Assembly: GCA_022494885.1 (NCBI GenBank)
Contig: JAGVSM010003711.1
Coordinates: 48,021-112,020 of the forward strand
Length of the DNA: 64,000 nucleotides
Source: Micrasema longulum
Lineage: Eukaryota > Arthropoda > Insecta > Trichoptera > Brachycentridae
Direction: 5' to 3'
The position numbers were made by a program, and so were the translations under genes. This document shows positions 1 through 11,528 of the stretch, piece after piece (the stretch's first letter is position 1; each line of letters opens with the position of its first letter). The notes beneath the pieces were generated by a model that was not told the DNA's origin, made no database searches, and saw nothing but the letters and a program-made list of their open reading frames with translations.

Positions 1-1397
1 GATAACGAACTTCGAAGTCTCAAGTCGAGCTAGAACGAACGACAACTCTTAACCACCATAAAAGTTCGTAAAATTTCATATCTGGGGCATATAATGCGTG
101 GAGAAAAGTGCCACTTGCTTTGTTCAATTTTGAAAGGCAAGATTGAGGGTCATAGGGGGGCTAGAAGAAGACAGATGTCCCGGCTGCGAAATGTACGAGA
201 CTGAACTGGCTTCAGGACTGTGGAGCAGATTTTCTGGGCAGCACCGGACAGGGAGACTTTTGCCAACGTTGGGGATACCAGGGCACTAAGAGAAGAAGAA
301 AAGAATCACTTTGTGAAGCGCCCTTGAGGTATTATATTACGAAAATGGCGCTGTATAAGTTGTTTACAGTAATTGTAATTGCGGCCCAGACGGGTCCTGT
401 TTATTGCAGTCGGTTACCAGGGTCTGACGATGGAACCACGATGGTCGGCCACTAGCCGACTGAGAGTTCCATTAGCTACTTTTCAGCTCTATCCTCGACT
501 TTCGAACACTCAACGTTTGCGTACATTTTCAGGAAGCATTATGTGTGAAAGTCGGGGTCTACTTTATCCATAGAAATTAATTCAGGCTGATAGGGTAGGA
601 TTCTTCTGGCTTACTACTAAATAATTTAAACATGAAACTTAAATTAATTTACATTTAATTACAAAACATAATACATATTGAAAATAAAATAAAAATGATA
701 ACAATCAGAACATATAAAAATTCATTATGAAATTAAAGGCGAGCGATATTTGAATGCACAAATTTTTAAAAACCGGTGACCGATTTCATTTATTTATTTA
801 TTAACGAAAATTGTCGGCGGCAAACGTGGGCAGAATGGTGAATGTTACACGGTGTGTAAAGTGGCCAATGACAGGTCATAAGTCCTGTAAATGCCTAGAC
901 TCCCATATTATCTTTTTTAAAGTATTCTCCACCCCTGTTGTAATTTGTTAGTTGATTTTCAAATATGGAATTCGTTTTGCGAATGTCAAACTAACAGGGG
1001 TGCACTTTATTTAGGAATGCGATTTTATAAATGTATCAAAAGTCGGTCAATATTATTTTAGTATTGATAAAAATCCAGTAAAAAGAAATAAATGGGTTAG
1101 AATTGTAAGTTGTTGCGACAAATCTAAATAATGTTTGCAGTCTTAAGCCCAGTAAATGCCTGGACTTCCATATTCCTTTCTTTAAAATTTTCTCTGTCTC
1201 GGTTGTTATTCGTCAAGAGTAGTGTATCTTCGTAATCGCTCGGTAATCTTCAATTATACTCAACGTCCTATTGTAATCACGGCCTGAGAGTGCTTCATAC
1301 GATAAGGTACAAAACCTTTTCTCGTCCATTTTGAAACAGGTCAGGATGGAGCGTAACAATTGCCGCTCGTATGTACACCTACCACACAAATTGTAGT

Positions 1398-1848
1398 CTA
1401 TCCTAAGATGAAGATTTCGCAGTCAGAATCCACGGAAGCATTGCTCGGAGTGGCGCGCGGGTCGCGCGGCTGCTGCGTGAGTATGGCGCCGAGCAGGCTG
1501 CCGCTCGAGTCGCTGGCGCCGTTGGCGCCGGCGCACTCGCCCCTGTGCCGGCGCGGGTCGTCGAAGACGCAGCCGCACGCCGCGCAGTGGTAGCAGCCGA
1601 ACTGCGAGTGCCGGGCCACGTGCCGCTCGAAGGCGCTCTTGCGGAAGAACGTCGCGTCGCAGTGCTCGCACCGGTGGTTGTGCAGCTTGATGTGCACCTC
1701 GCGGATGTGCGCGCTGAGGTGCGCGAGCGACGAGTAGGAGCTGCCGCACTCCTCGCACAGGTACTTGGGCAGGACGTCGACGTGCAGCGTGCGCAGGTGC
1801 AGGCGGCGGGTCTGCACCGAGGGGAACAGGTTCGCGCACAGCGGGCAA
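1398..1848 (-). CDS. Gene A exon 5: terminal C2H2 finger exon
   Basis: Starts with the last base of a split codon and then reads CPLC, so the intron lies exactly at the first finger. Fingers begin at CPLC, CEEC and CEHC, each with the usual 12-residue spacing to the paired histidines. A fourth CAAC unit has lost the normal histidine pair. The tail ends SDCEIFILG before the stop. The exon is much richer in G+C than the surrounding introns. Confidence 0.87.
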
Positions 1849-4800
1849 CTGGAAAACATTAAAATTATGAAGAAATACGCGTGTTCGAACTCGGCATACT
1901 TTGCTATCAAGGTGATGCCAGCCGTCAATTAATAAATGAATTTGTAGTGTCTAGAGTAGATTAATTGAATTGATTAACTGAATTACTTGATAAGTTAGAA
2001 CGACTGCAGAATATTTGTATTCGTTACATCTTCAATCTTCGCAAATTTGACCACAGAACTGAGTATCGCACGCAACTACACTGGCTCAGCATCAGGCATA
2101 GAAGAAACATTCAGATTCTATCACTTCTTCTGCTCCGGAATATCTAAGGGAACTCCGCATTCCAGATGAGCTAGCTGACAGGCGTCTCACGCTTAGATCA
2201 GTAAAACTCATACAAATATTCTCCCCAATTTTTTACATTTTTCTTCACCCAGGTTTTACGTTTAAAAATTTTCAGAATTCATTTGATGTGTCAAAAAGCC
2301 AAAAATTTGACAATCGTTCTCTCCGAACCCGCGAAGTATAAAAATTCCATTTATTTTCTGAACACACCTCATATATAATAACATATTACAACAGAGATGA
2401 AGAACATTTAAGAGAAGGTAATATAGAAGTCTAGGCATCTACAGGGCTTATGACCTGTCAATGGCTGGTTTTAAGTGGCCACTTTACACACTGTGTAACA
2501 TTCACCATTCTGCCCGTATTTGAACATCTATATTCCTTCGATTCTTCCATCTGTTGATGTTTGTGAAGTTAAAGAGCTGAAACCTTTATTTATGCGGGTG
2601 AGATTCATCTAATTGAATTATTTCACCTACATACTAGACTAGGCAACGCCTGAAAATATAATTTTTTCAATTTCTATACTTCTTCATGGACCAGGTAATT
2701 TTTTAACAACATTTTGAGTTTGTTCAAATTTTTGTAGACAAGGACTGGATTCAGCTCCCTGGGGAGCTGTTTATATTGACATATTACAACAGAGATGAAG
2801 AACATTTAAGAGAAGGTAATATAGAAGTCTAGGCATCTACAGGGCTTATGACCTGTCAATGGCTGTCAAATAGTAAGGTAAATAGTATATATTTATGAAG
2901 AAGAGCCCTTCTATATGTACTAAATTTCATGTGAAATGAGTCACCAACGTCCTAGTACTCATTGCCTTCTCCGGTACTCATTGCCTATCTAGTTTCTATA
3001 TGTAAAAGTTATCAATTATAAAATACCAATTTTTTTTTAATGAGATCTAAAACTCCAACCGTCCTTGCGCTTAGTAGCTGCAAGACGTGTTGTAATCTCA
3101 CTCCTTTTATGTTTAATATTATTTTTAAATCTAATTATTTCTTTGCCAATTTTGAACATGAGTAAATGGTGGCTCAATTTCTTACCGTCCATGCGCTCTG
3201 TAGCTGCAAGACGTGCTGTAATCGGGCTCCTATCTGTTATAATTTAAATTAATCTAATTGGAAAAGAGGAACCAGAATCTCAATCGTGGGAGTAATGAGA
3301 TACTCACGTAAACACGTCGTTGGTCGCCCGAATATCGTCTAAGTATTTGCAAATCGCAATGTCGTTGATGTTGCTTCGGTCAAACAGTTCAGTGGACTTC
3401 CCCCATTTTTGCAACGCCAGCCTGCAAAAGAAAAACACATTGAAAATTAATATTCGAAGCACTAACTTGTGATTTTCCTTATCAAATAACACTGGGATGT
3501 GTGATGTCACCGTGGTTGCTCAACGTTTACATCGATAGCTGTATGAAAGCACTGAAAGATTTAAGAATGGGAGCAAAAATGTACATCGGTCATTGCTCTA
3601 TATATAGACAGATCAAATCTTCCTATAGACGCAACTAAAGCTCTTGTAAATGCTTATGTCGTTTCGCGTCTAGATTACTGTAATGGAATATACGCAAATC
3701 TCCCGAAATATCAAACTGACAAACTTCAATCTGTTTTCAATGCAGCGGCGAGGCTTATTACGGGAGTAAACAAACACTCTCACATCTCGCAACATCTTCA
3801 AGATTTGCGCTGGTCAAAAAGCCCAGAGAGAATAAATACAAGCTGTGCTGGACAGCATTCAAATCCCTTCATGAAATGGCTCCGAGATACCCATCGGACC
3901 TCTGTATTAGGGAAAATACATGTCAAAGAAAATCTACTCTTAGGTCAGCATTTGACGCAGGAAGAGGAAAACTCGTCGAAATCCGGCGCTCCCCAAACAC
4001 TAGATTTGGAGGTCGCGCTTTTGCCGCCGCCGGCCCCTCTGCCTGGAACCGATCGCCTTCAAACTTACGAATCATCGACAGTCCCAGTCAGTTCAGATCC
4101 CAACTAAAATCCCACTTCTTTAGACTACCATACCCTCAATTTTAAATCTGGAAATATAATATATCACTTAAGTTTAGTTAGAATGTTAGTTTAGATATAC
4201 AATTGTAAAGCGTCCTTGAGGTGATTTTTTACAAAAATGGCGCTATATAAATCAGCCAAATATTATTATTAAAACTAAAAAAAACTAAACCAAACCTAAT
4301 TACTAACAACGTTCTTACAAGGTTACATCATTTTGCAAAAACGTTAAATGTCTTATTTTTTGGTGAATAATGGTCTTAATCACACTATAATAGGCTTGTT
4401 TTTGCGTTTTTATATCAATTTTCGGAAACAGAGTTTCATGTTTGCATGGAAAAACTGATAAAATCGATTTGGTCAGTGCTCAGTACTTCCCCACCACTAG
4501 TCACATTAGTTTGGCAGCTGTCATTTAATCGAGCTATATTTTAAGGACTATACTATTATTATTATTAACACGTGGAGAAATTAAAATATTTAAAAAATTG
4601 TAACAAATTACCTCTTTTTAAGGATGTTGGGAATGTAGGAGCGGGATACGTGATCCTCGATGATAGTCACATCATTGTCTATCTCCATGTCCTCGTTCGG
4701 CTGACTCGCGACCGCCGCGAGTCTCGGCGGCGCGGGGGCGGCCGCGCACGCCGGGTCCGGAAGCTTGCTCGGCGCTTCGTCGGCTGAAATAAAAATCTAT

Positions 4801-7800
4801 TTATTATACCGCAATGGTCTGGAACCACGTTTTACCGAGCTGAATCACGATTACGGCTGGTTTAAGTGACCACTTTACACACTGTGTAACATTCACCAAT
4901 CTGCCCATATTTGAACATCTATATTCCTTCAATTCTTTCATCTGTTGATGTTTGTGAAGTTAAAGAGCTGAAACCTTTATTTATGCGGGTGAGATTCATC
5001 TAATTGAATTATTTCACCTACATACTAGGCAACGCCTGAAAATATTATTTTTCAATTTCTATACATCTTCATGGACCAGGTAATTTATCAACAATATTTT
5101 GAGTTTGTCCAAATTTTTGTAGACAAGGACTGGATTCAACTCCCTGGGGAGCTGTTTATATTAATTTTTTACAACAGAGATGAAGAACATTTAAGAGAAG
5201 TCCAGGCATCTACAGGGCTTATGACCTGTAGTATAGAAATTATAGAAGAAGTCATTGACAGGTCATAAGCCCTTTAGATGCCTGGACTTCTCTTAAATGT
5301 TCTTCATCTCTGTTGTAATATGTTAATAAATTATATGTAAATATAAGTTATTACATCATTACAATGGAATTCTATTAAGAATTGTCAATGAATAATTTAA
5401 ATGAAATTAAATTAAAAAGTTAAAATTTAAATAATTCAGTCTGATGAATCTCTTCACAACAATAAAGGTTTCAGCTCTTTAACTTCACTTAGATCAACAA
5501 ATTATAGGCAGTTGGTTATGTGCAGTTCAGGATGTTCAAACATAGGCAAAATGGTGAATGTTGCAAAGTGTGTAAAGTGGCCACTTAAACCAGCCAATGA
5601 CAGGTCATAAGCCCTGTAAATGCCTAGACTTCAATATTCCCTTATTTAAGTTATTCTCCGTCCCTGTTGTAATTTGTTAATCTTAATGACTCCCGAGGGG
5701 GTGAAATCCAGTCTTTTGTATACGAACATTTGAACTAACTCAAATATTGTAAAATTGGAAAAAAAAAATCAGGCGTTGCCTAGTATGTGAAATAATTCAG
5801 TTAGATGAATCTCTTCGCAACAATAAAGGTTTCAGCTCGTAAGCCCTGTAAATGCCTAGACTCCCATATTCCCTTCTCAAAAATGTTTTCCCTCTCTGTT
5901 GCAATTTAAATATGTGCATTATTGTTCATTGTGACCGCTCAAATGCTCAGCATGTTTTTAAGCATGTCGATTGTTATTTGTGATTGAGCTACTAGGCGGT
6001 GAAATTCAGTTTTTGTCTACAAGCACTTGGACAAACTCAAAATATCGTAATTAACAAATGCATTGTAGGCTTTGGTACTCTTCGTGTTGACTCTCATACA
6101 CGAGAGTTGGCACCAGCACTCCATTGGGAACCGGCTGTTCTGCCTCCTGCAGCAAACACAGTCCTTAAAATATGGCTTGATTAAAATGACAGCTGTCAAA
6201 CTAATATCATTAGAGGTGGGGAAGTACCGAGCACTGACCGTGTACCGATCAAATCGATTTTATCAGTTTTTTCGTGCAAACTGAAACTCTGTTTCCGAAA
6301 ATTGATATGAAAACGCAAAAACAAGCCTATTATAGTGTGTTTAAGACCATTATTCACCAAAAAAAAAGACATTTTTACTTTTTTCATGAACAACATCAAA
6401 TGAATTATTTTTTTATTCAATCAATTAACATTGATCAATTTGTCCCATCTCTAACGTTTTTGCAAAATGATGTAACCTTGTAAGAACATCATTACTAATT
6501 AAGTTGATTTTTGTTTTAAAGCTGATTTTATATAATTATGTTTATTTATATGTCAAGCATTGTATTTTAAAAAGTAATTAACAACAATATTTTGAGTTTG
6601 TCCAAATTTTTGTAGACAAGGACTGGATTCAACTCCCCGGGGAGCTGTTTGTATTGACGTATTACAACAGAGATAAAGAACACTTAAGATAAGGTAATAC
6701 AGGAGTCCAGGCCTCTACAGGGCCTATGACCTGTCATTGACTGGTTTAAGCGGCCACTTTATACACTTACAAATATGGGTAGAATGGTGAATGTTACAGT
6801 GTGCAAAGTGGCCACTTAAACCAGCCAATCACAGGTCATAGGACCTGTAGATGCCTCGACTTCTGTATTACCTTATCTAAAGTGTTATTCATCTCTGTTG
6901 TAATATGTAAATAAATTAACACGCCAGATACGAATGATTTTTCGTGTGTCAATATAAATCACTCCTTAGACGTTACTACAAAGTTATGTCGTCACTTTTG
7001 CTGACAACTGTCATTCTAATCAAGCTATATTTTAAGGACTATAGTTTGCTGGGGTCCGATGTAGTATTATAGCGACTCACGAAATAGCTTGCTGAAGAAG
7101 GACTGGGCAACTTCCAACTGCCTTCTGAACTTCACCGACTCTTGTAACCGGCTGACGCAGGCCGAACACACGTAGAACTTTCTTTTACTCTTTTTGGGGT
7201 CTGGAGTAACCTGAAAAATTAAACAAACACTTCAGGGCCTCGATGATGGGAAGACAAAGACGTCATACCTTCACCTTGACGGTATGGTTGAAGACAAATT
7301 CTCTCTAGCGATTACAAAGATACACTACCGACCCCCCACCATCAAGTTTTGGGTAGGTACATCATTATTTATTTATTAATATTTTACTCTTCATCATCAT
7401 CATCGTTTCCTTACCGCACCTTATGGTGCATAGGGCACTGCATTGGTACACCAATCGCAGCGTATCTTGATCATTTTTGTTACATGAGATAACTTTTATA
7501 TTACCTTCTCTTAAATGTTCTTCATCTCTGTTGTAATATGTTAATATAAACAGCTCCCTGGGGAGTTGAATCCAATCCTTGTCTACAAAAATTTGGACAA
7601 ACTCAAAATATTGTTGATAAATTACCTGGTCCATGAAGAAGTATAGAAATTGAAAAAATAATATTTTCAGGCGTTGCCTAGGCAAGTTGCCTAGGCAAGA
7701 CTAGTCTAGTATGTAGGTGAAATAATTCAATTTGATGAATCTCACCCGCATGAATAAAGGTTTCAGCTCTTTAACTTCACAAACATCAACAGATGAAAGA

Positions 7801-9741
7801 ATTGAAGGAATATAGATGTTCAAATATAGGCAGAATGGTGGATGTTACACAGTGTGTAAAGTGGCCACTTAAACCAGCCATTGACAGGTCATAAGCCCTG
7901 TAGACGCCTAGACTTCTATATTACCTTTACTTAAATGTTCTTCATCTGTGTTGTAATATGTTAATATAAACAGCTCCCCAGGGAGTTGAATCCAGTCCTT
8001 GTCAAACTTGGATTTTTTGGACAAACTCAAAATATTGTTGATAAATCCACCTGGTCCATGAAGAAGTATAGAAATTGAAAAAATAACATTTTCAGGCGTT
8101 GCCTAGTCTAGTATGTAGGTGAAATAATTCAATTAGATGAATCTCACCCGCATAAATAATAATTACCATTCACCATCTTTGAAAAAGTTCAAAAGGTTTG
8201 TTCTATAGGCACAATACCCCACACTAAATATATCAGATACGCGGGAATAACTATTGCCGAGTTCGCGAAGTCTGTTTAATACGGCATTACAAGTATACAC
8301 TGTCCGTGAATTGTTGCTACAAAACGGTGGCACCTGTCTAGTCATTCTTCCAGGCAGCCTGAAGCTGATGAGAGATAACAGTTCAGGGCAATCCCATATT
8401 GAATTTACAATTTTAAATACATTTAAAAGGTCTATAATTTTTCTTCTATCGTTAAGTTTTAACAAATTTAATGTTTTTAGTAAAAGGTCGTAATTTAAAA
8501 ATTCATGACTGATTCAAAGTTTAAAATTTATATGCAGTAAGAATTTTTTTGGACTCTTGTGTTATTATATATAATATCCCCTCACACCAGCACTTTTGCT
8601 GATTGGGAATATTTCTTACAAATAAAATATGTAATATTTATTATTTATTTATTTAAATTTTTATTCCAGTAAAATGGCTATAAAGTCCAGAGCCAATTCT
8701 ACCATATGAACATATAAACATGAACATAAATATAAATATAAACAAAAATATAACAATAAACATAAATAAAACAACAAACATAAATATAACAAACATAAAA
8801 TAAAATTTTATATTGCAGCACTTATGGTGGTCTTAACATATCGCGCCATCGCTTGAACAACGGTGATTGGATCCACTCTGCAGTGGCTTGGAGAATTTCG
8901 TTATTAGATTTTTTTAGGCGTTCCCATAGGCTCCAGGCTCTTTGGCGAAGCAGGGCAGCGAAGGTGTTTATTCGTCCAGCTGTAAACATTTCAGAGGCAC
9001 TGCAGTACCTAGGCAATCCGAATAATTGTCGGTATGAGTTGTTATACGCGATCCTTAATTTATTCCACGCTCCTTGCGTATAGTTGTTCCAAAGTTCCGC
9101 TGTATACATGGACGTCAAATACGAAGTAAATATGATTTTCTTCACTTCGTTACTGCATTGAAAGAAGCCTCTCGCTAGCATAGAGGCCCTGACATTAATG
9201 GCTCTTCTCTGTCTCTCTATGTCCTGATCGTCTTTACAATTATCAGTCAGTATGTGCCCTAGATATTTGACTTTTGCAGTTACCATTAAACTGTTGTTGT
9301 CTAGGAATACAGGTGGTGATAGGTTCACGAACTCAGAAAGTGACGTCTTGTGTTTAAATATAAGTACGGCAAATATATTACGGCAATATAATGTAATATG
9401 TAAAGTTTCAAAACCTTGTATTTCGTCATGTCTTTCATTCGAGTAAGTTGTTTGAGAAGCGTTACCTGCATTGAGAAGCAGTAGAAGATGAGGTCGGCGT
9501 ACGTGTCCCCGAATTCGTTGAAAGGCACGTGCATTTCTTGAAGCTCTTCGTCCTCCAGACAGCCCCAGCAGACTTCGCCGCTGGACTCCTCGGCGGGCGG
9601 CGCGAGCTTGTCCTTACTCCGGCCCGGCGCGCTGGACGCTCGGCTCTGCGTCTCCCCGGCGTTCGCCGGCCGCGACAGCGCCGCGTCGCACCGGTGCAGC
9701 TTCAGCTCGAGGGTCAGAAGTTTGATGGCGGTTTTCCCCAT
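1398..9741 (-). CDS. ZAD-C2H2 zinc-finger protein (gene A), five exons, complete
   Basis: Five exons join in phase: 9741-9466, 7210-7081, 4783-4612, 3421-3308 and 1848-1398, giving about 380 residues plus stop. All introns have GT-AG ends, with phases 0, 1, 2 and 2. The N-terminal half holds a ZAD (zinc-finger-associated domain) with four zinc-binding cysteines at about C58, C61, C107 and C110. An acidic/alanine-proline linker follows, then three clear C2H2 fingers and a fourth degenerate one. ZAD proteins are insect nuclear transcription factors that dimerise through the ZAD and bind DNA through C-terminal fingers; DNA target and biological role cannot be inferred. It is transcribed divergently from a paralogue starting at 12096. 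I chose the Met at 9741; an in-frame Met at 9789 would add 16 hydrophobic residues, which is unlikely for a nuclear factor. Confidence 0.88.
1985..2210 (+). mobile_element. LINE reverse-transcriptase tail fragment (CR1/L2-like)
   Basis: The plus strand reads a decayed LERLQNICIRYIFNLRKFDH segment, the conserved C-terminal block of CR1/L2-type reverse transcriptases, ending in the later ADRRLTLRS block. It lies in the last intron of gene A and is truncated on both sides. Confidence 0.7.
2390..2870 (+). repeat. Copies of the abundant foldback repeat, arm 1
   Basis: Two partial copies of the window's commonest repeat, recognised by the blocks ATTACAACAGAGATGAAGAA, GGGCTTATGACCTGTCA and CACTTTACACACTGTGTAAC. 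The second copy also carries the 5' block with AAATTTTTGTAGACAAGGAC. Confidence 0.7.
3050..3260 (+). repeat. Partial copy of the GCTCTGTAGCTGCAAGACGT repeat
   Basis: Two units of a roughly 28-base motif (TGCGCTCTGTAGCTGCAAGA...), about 125 bp apart. Fuller copies of the same element lie at 14640-15350, 23190-23520, 28320-28990 and 63265-64000. Confidence 0.7.
3308..3421 (-). CDS. Gene A exon 4: linker before the fingers
   Basis: A 114-base exon with a TTTTGCAG acceptor and GTGAGT donor, phase 2 on both sides. The peptide starts LALQKWGKS and ends ATNDVF. It joins to exon 5 so that the split Thr codon is followed directly by the first finger (CPLC). No known motif is seen, and no homology is claimed for this piece. 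Confidence 0.75.
3605..4270 (+). mobile_element. CR1-like LINE 3' fragment with tail
   Basis: The plus strand encodes a decayed reverse-transcriptase C-terminus (VNAYVVSRLDYCNGIYANLP, then AAARLITGVNK) with at least one frameshift. It ends in the recurring LINE-tail motif AAAATGGCGCTATATAAAT followed by ATT repeats. It lies in intron 3 of gene A. Confidence 0.8.
4612..4783 (-). CDS. Gene A exon 3: acidic/Ala-Pro linker
   Basis: Encodes 56 whole codons between the ZAD and the fingers, starting DEAPSK and ending PNILKK. It is rich in Ala/Pro and then in Asp/Glu (NEDMEIDNDV). The acceptor is ATTTCAG and the donor AG|GTAATT in phase 2. No structured domain is recognised. Its first residues (DE after a split codon) parallel the paralogue's third exon. 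Confidence 0.82.
4850..5680. repeat. Abundant foldback repeat with near-perfect hairpin
   Basis: A full plus-orientation copy runs from 4850. At about 5165-5325 the two arms meet: a block from ACAACAGAGATGAAGAACAT is repeated as its reverse complement, separated by a short loop around 5230-5250. A third partial arm lies at 5520-5680. Confidence 0.78.
6159..7043. mobile_element. TIR element (TATAGTCCTTAAAATATAGC family) with nested foldback
   Basis: The ends are inverted: AGTCCTTAAAATATGGCTTG at the left and the reverse complement ending AAGGACTATA at the right, both continuing into TGACAGCTGTCA-like sequence. Sister copies lie at 24973-25508 and 44688-45248. Relative to 24973-25508 this copy has about 335 bp of foldback repeat (6583-6918) inserted internally. 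It is noncoding. Confidence 0.75.
6583..6918. repeat. Foldback repeat nested in TIR element
   Basis: Two arms of roughly 110 bases are inverted around position 6770. The left arm runs ATTACAACAGAGATAAAGAA to GGCCACTTTATACACTT; the right arm is its diverged reverse complement. The uninterrupted sister at 25370-25400 defines the insertion ends, flanked by TAATTAAC and AAATTAAC. Confidence 0.72.
7081..7210 (-). CDS. Gene A exon 2: second half of ZAD
   Basis: 130 bases, preceded by a TTTTTCAG acceptor and followed by a GTGAGT donor in phase 1. It supplies the second cysteine pair (YVCSAC, residues 105-110) and the long helix that ends the ZAD. The paralogue has an exon of exactly the same length and phase at 13542-13671. 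Confidence 0.88.
7380..7495 (-). mobile_element. tRNA-derived SINE body fragment
   Basis: The reverse complement matches the body of the SINEs at 47927 and 48421: a block reading GATCAAGATACGCTGCGATT, then the AATGCAGTGCCCTATGCACC block. The tRNA head is missing. Confidence 0.65.
7495..8160 (-). repeat. Two tandem minus-orientation copies of the abundant repeat
   Basis: The reverse complement gives the blocks ATTACAACAGAGATGAAGAA and GCAACGCCTGAAAAT twice, about 425 bp apart, so two copies lie head to tail. Confidence 0.72.
8163..8640 (-). mobile_element. LINE reverse-transcriptase tail fragment
   Basis: The minus strand has a 100-codon frame (8465-8163) with LINE-tail composition (LRELGNSYSRVSDIFSVG). 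On the plus strand, 8573-8612 is the block CCAGCACTTTTGCTGATTGG, which recurs at 11061 as a LINE 3' end, so fragments of two elements may abut here. Confidence 0.55.
8822..9328 (-). mobile_element. LINE reverse-transcriptase C-terminal fragment
   Basis: An open frame of 168 codons, truncated at the 5' side, carries conserved non-LTR reverse-transcriptase C-terminal blocks: KYLGHILTDNCKDDQDIERQ, then a YTAELWNNY segment and FGLPRYCSA. It lies in intron 1 of gene A and has no endonuclease or catalytic YADD region, so it is dead. Confidence 0.82.
9466..9741 (-). CDS. Gene A exon 1: N-terminus and first half of ZAD
   Basis: Encodes residues 1-92. The ZAD begins with the cysteine pair CWGC at residues 58-61 and the exon ends with the helix FYCFSMQ, immediately before a GTAACG donor in phase 0. 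The paralogue's first exon ends in the closely similar SYCFSIQ, also in phase 0, which independently supports this exon end. Confidence 0.88.
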
Positions 9742-9989
9742 GGCGGCGGCCAAGCAGATCGACGACAGCAAAATTAAAATCCAAAACACCGAAATTCTAT
9801 AAGATCCGATTTTGACTTTGACAGTTGCTGAATGCGCGCTTGTTATCGAATCATCTATGGTTTAATAGTGTTGCGCCCATATAATTTAAGAATGGTCCAG
9901 GAGCGTCGAATCATTTTTTTAAAATATATGTAAATATTTAAAAAAAATTGTTTATTGAAATCTACAGTCATATACAATAATACGGTTAT

Positions 9990-11090
9990 AATATAAAAAA
10001 TTAGCATGGACAAAACATATCAAAGCAGTTATAAAAAAACTAGGTCCAATTATTGGAATAATGAGAAGAACAAATGTCTTTGACAAAAGTACAAAATTAA
10101 TGATATACAATGCTTTTATATTTCCACACTTTGTATATGGATTAATAATATAGTCGCAATGTAGTAAACAGATGCAAGAATCAATACAAAGAACAATAAA
10201 TAAAGCACTTAAAGTAACATTTAAATTTAATAAATATACTAGAACTACATATTTATATAGAACAACAAAAACGCTCAATCTAGAGGAATTCGGGGGCTTA
10301 GGGTCATAAGGGCGAAACTACAAAAAATGCTGTTTTGTGTTAAGTACTAATCTGATATCCAAACAAAATATCCTGTTAGTGACAAAAAGATGAAACTCAT
10401 CCGATAAGTAGTTACCTAGATAAATTTGTGTGAAACTACAAATGAAGCGTTTTGTTTAAAGTCAGAAGAATAAAACACCTTTTACATCATTTTGTTAATT
10501 TACTAATTTAAGCGCAAGTTAGGGTCATATAGACGAAAGCGTCGTTTCATATTTTTGTCTCTAAAACATTTTATGCTCTATTAACTGTATTTTTTATTTT
10601 CTTTATTTGTTTCCCTTAAAAGACAGTATTATTTTTTTGTAAACTGATTTATCATTTATCTCAAAACTGTGTTTTTGTAGTTTCGCCCTTATGACCCTTA
10701 ACCCCCGAATTGATCTTCACAGAAAAAATAAAAATGATATTTAAGATGAAAAAGAAAAAAATAAAATCAAATATTACATTTAATTGAACTACAACATACA
10801 TAAAATAAATACAAGAGCATCAAATAATTCAATTTGCGAACAACCTAGGACCAACAGAAAAAGAAACAGTTTTTTGTATACAGCAATCAATTTTTACAAT
10901 TCACTTTCTAATGATCTAAAAAATATACGAAACATGTACGTACTTGAAAAACACCTAAATAAAACAGTTCTAACAGCCCGTGGGACGAGTGATATGTAAT
11001 GTTATTTTATTGAATCTTTATTTAAACTATTGTGTTATTTTATATAATACCTATCCCCTCATACCAGCACTTTTGCTGATTGGGAATATA
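9990..11090 (+). mobile_element. LINE 3' fragment split by a MITE
   Basis: The plus strand reads a reverse-transcriptase C-terminus: TKHIKAVIKKLGPIIGIMRR, then IMYNAFIFPHFVYG-like sequence. It continues after an insertion (10291-10707) as TAINFYNSLSNDLKNIRNMY and ends in a stop at 10999. The 3' end carries the CCAGCACTTTTGCTGATTGG block seen at 8585. It lies in the spacer between the divergent zinc-finger genes. Confidence 0.78.
10291..10707. mobile_element. MITE with ~36-bp TIRs and AATT target duplication
   Basis: The left end CGGGGGCTTAGGGTCATAAG matches the reverse complement of the right end with two mismatches. The TIRs continue through GGCGAAACTACAAAAA. AATT is repeated at 10287-10290 and 10708-10711. 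The surrounding LINE reading frame is split at this point. There is no coding capacity. Confidence 0.85.
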
Positions 11091-11228
11091 ATAAAAAAAA
11101 TATACTGAGTAATAATAACAAGATATTTTATTTGATACTTATATTTTTAAGATTCTTGTTTTTTGTTTTTTTTCCTCGTTTTTTTTTGTTTTTTGTGTTT
11201 TCTTTTGTTTTTTATGCTAAATAAATCC

Positions 11229-11280
11229 AAACTTGCATGATGTTTGTTATTTTGTAAAAAAAGAAACATCATGCAAGTTT
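11229..11280. repeat. Perfect 17-bp hairpin
   Basis: The arms AAACTTGCATGATGTTT (11229-11245) and AAACATCATGCAAGTTT (11264-11280) are exact reverse complements with an 18-base loop. The hairpin sits just before the larger foldback at 11291. Confidence 0.8.
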
Positions 11281-11290
11281 GTTGGATGGT

Positions 11291-11528
11291 AAAGCTAGGG
11301 TTTCCTAGGAGAGCGGCGCCCGTATCTTAACGGCCGTAGTGAAAGAAGATGAGGTGGACAGCCGTCGTAACGGTGACTAGAGAGTGGTTTCCTAGAAAAA
11401 CGATGTTGATAACACCGTTAAAAAATAAAACCACTCTCTAGTCACCACTACGAAGGCTGTCCACCGCATCACCGTTCACTACGGCCGTTAAGATACGGGC
11501 ACCGCTGTCCTAGGAAACCCTAGCTTAA
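11291..11528. mobile_element. Foldback MITE with ~100-bp arms
   Basis: A long imperfect palindrome. The left arm runs AAGCTAGGGTTTCCTAGGA, then CGTATCTTAACGGCCGTAGT and GACTAGAGAGTGGTTT. The right arm returns through the reverse complements to CCTAGGAAACCCTAGCTTA. An AT-rich loop lies near 11395-11435. It is noncoding and G+C-rich in its arms. Confidence 0.8.

Noticed and set aside
1423..1862. Long overlapping frames on both strands of the gene A finger exon
   Set aside because: They are Arg/Ala-rich by-products of high G+C content; only the frame with regular C2H2 spacing is supported.
9742..9789. Upstream in-frame Met giving a hydrophobic N-terminus to gene A
   Set aside because: The added 16 residues look like a signal peptide, which does not fit a ZAD nuclear factor; the Met at 9741 is preferred, though RNA data could reverse this.
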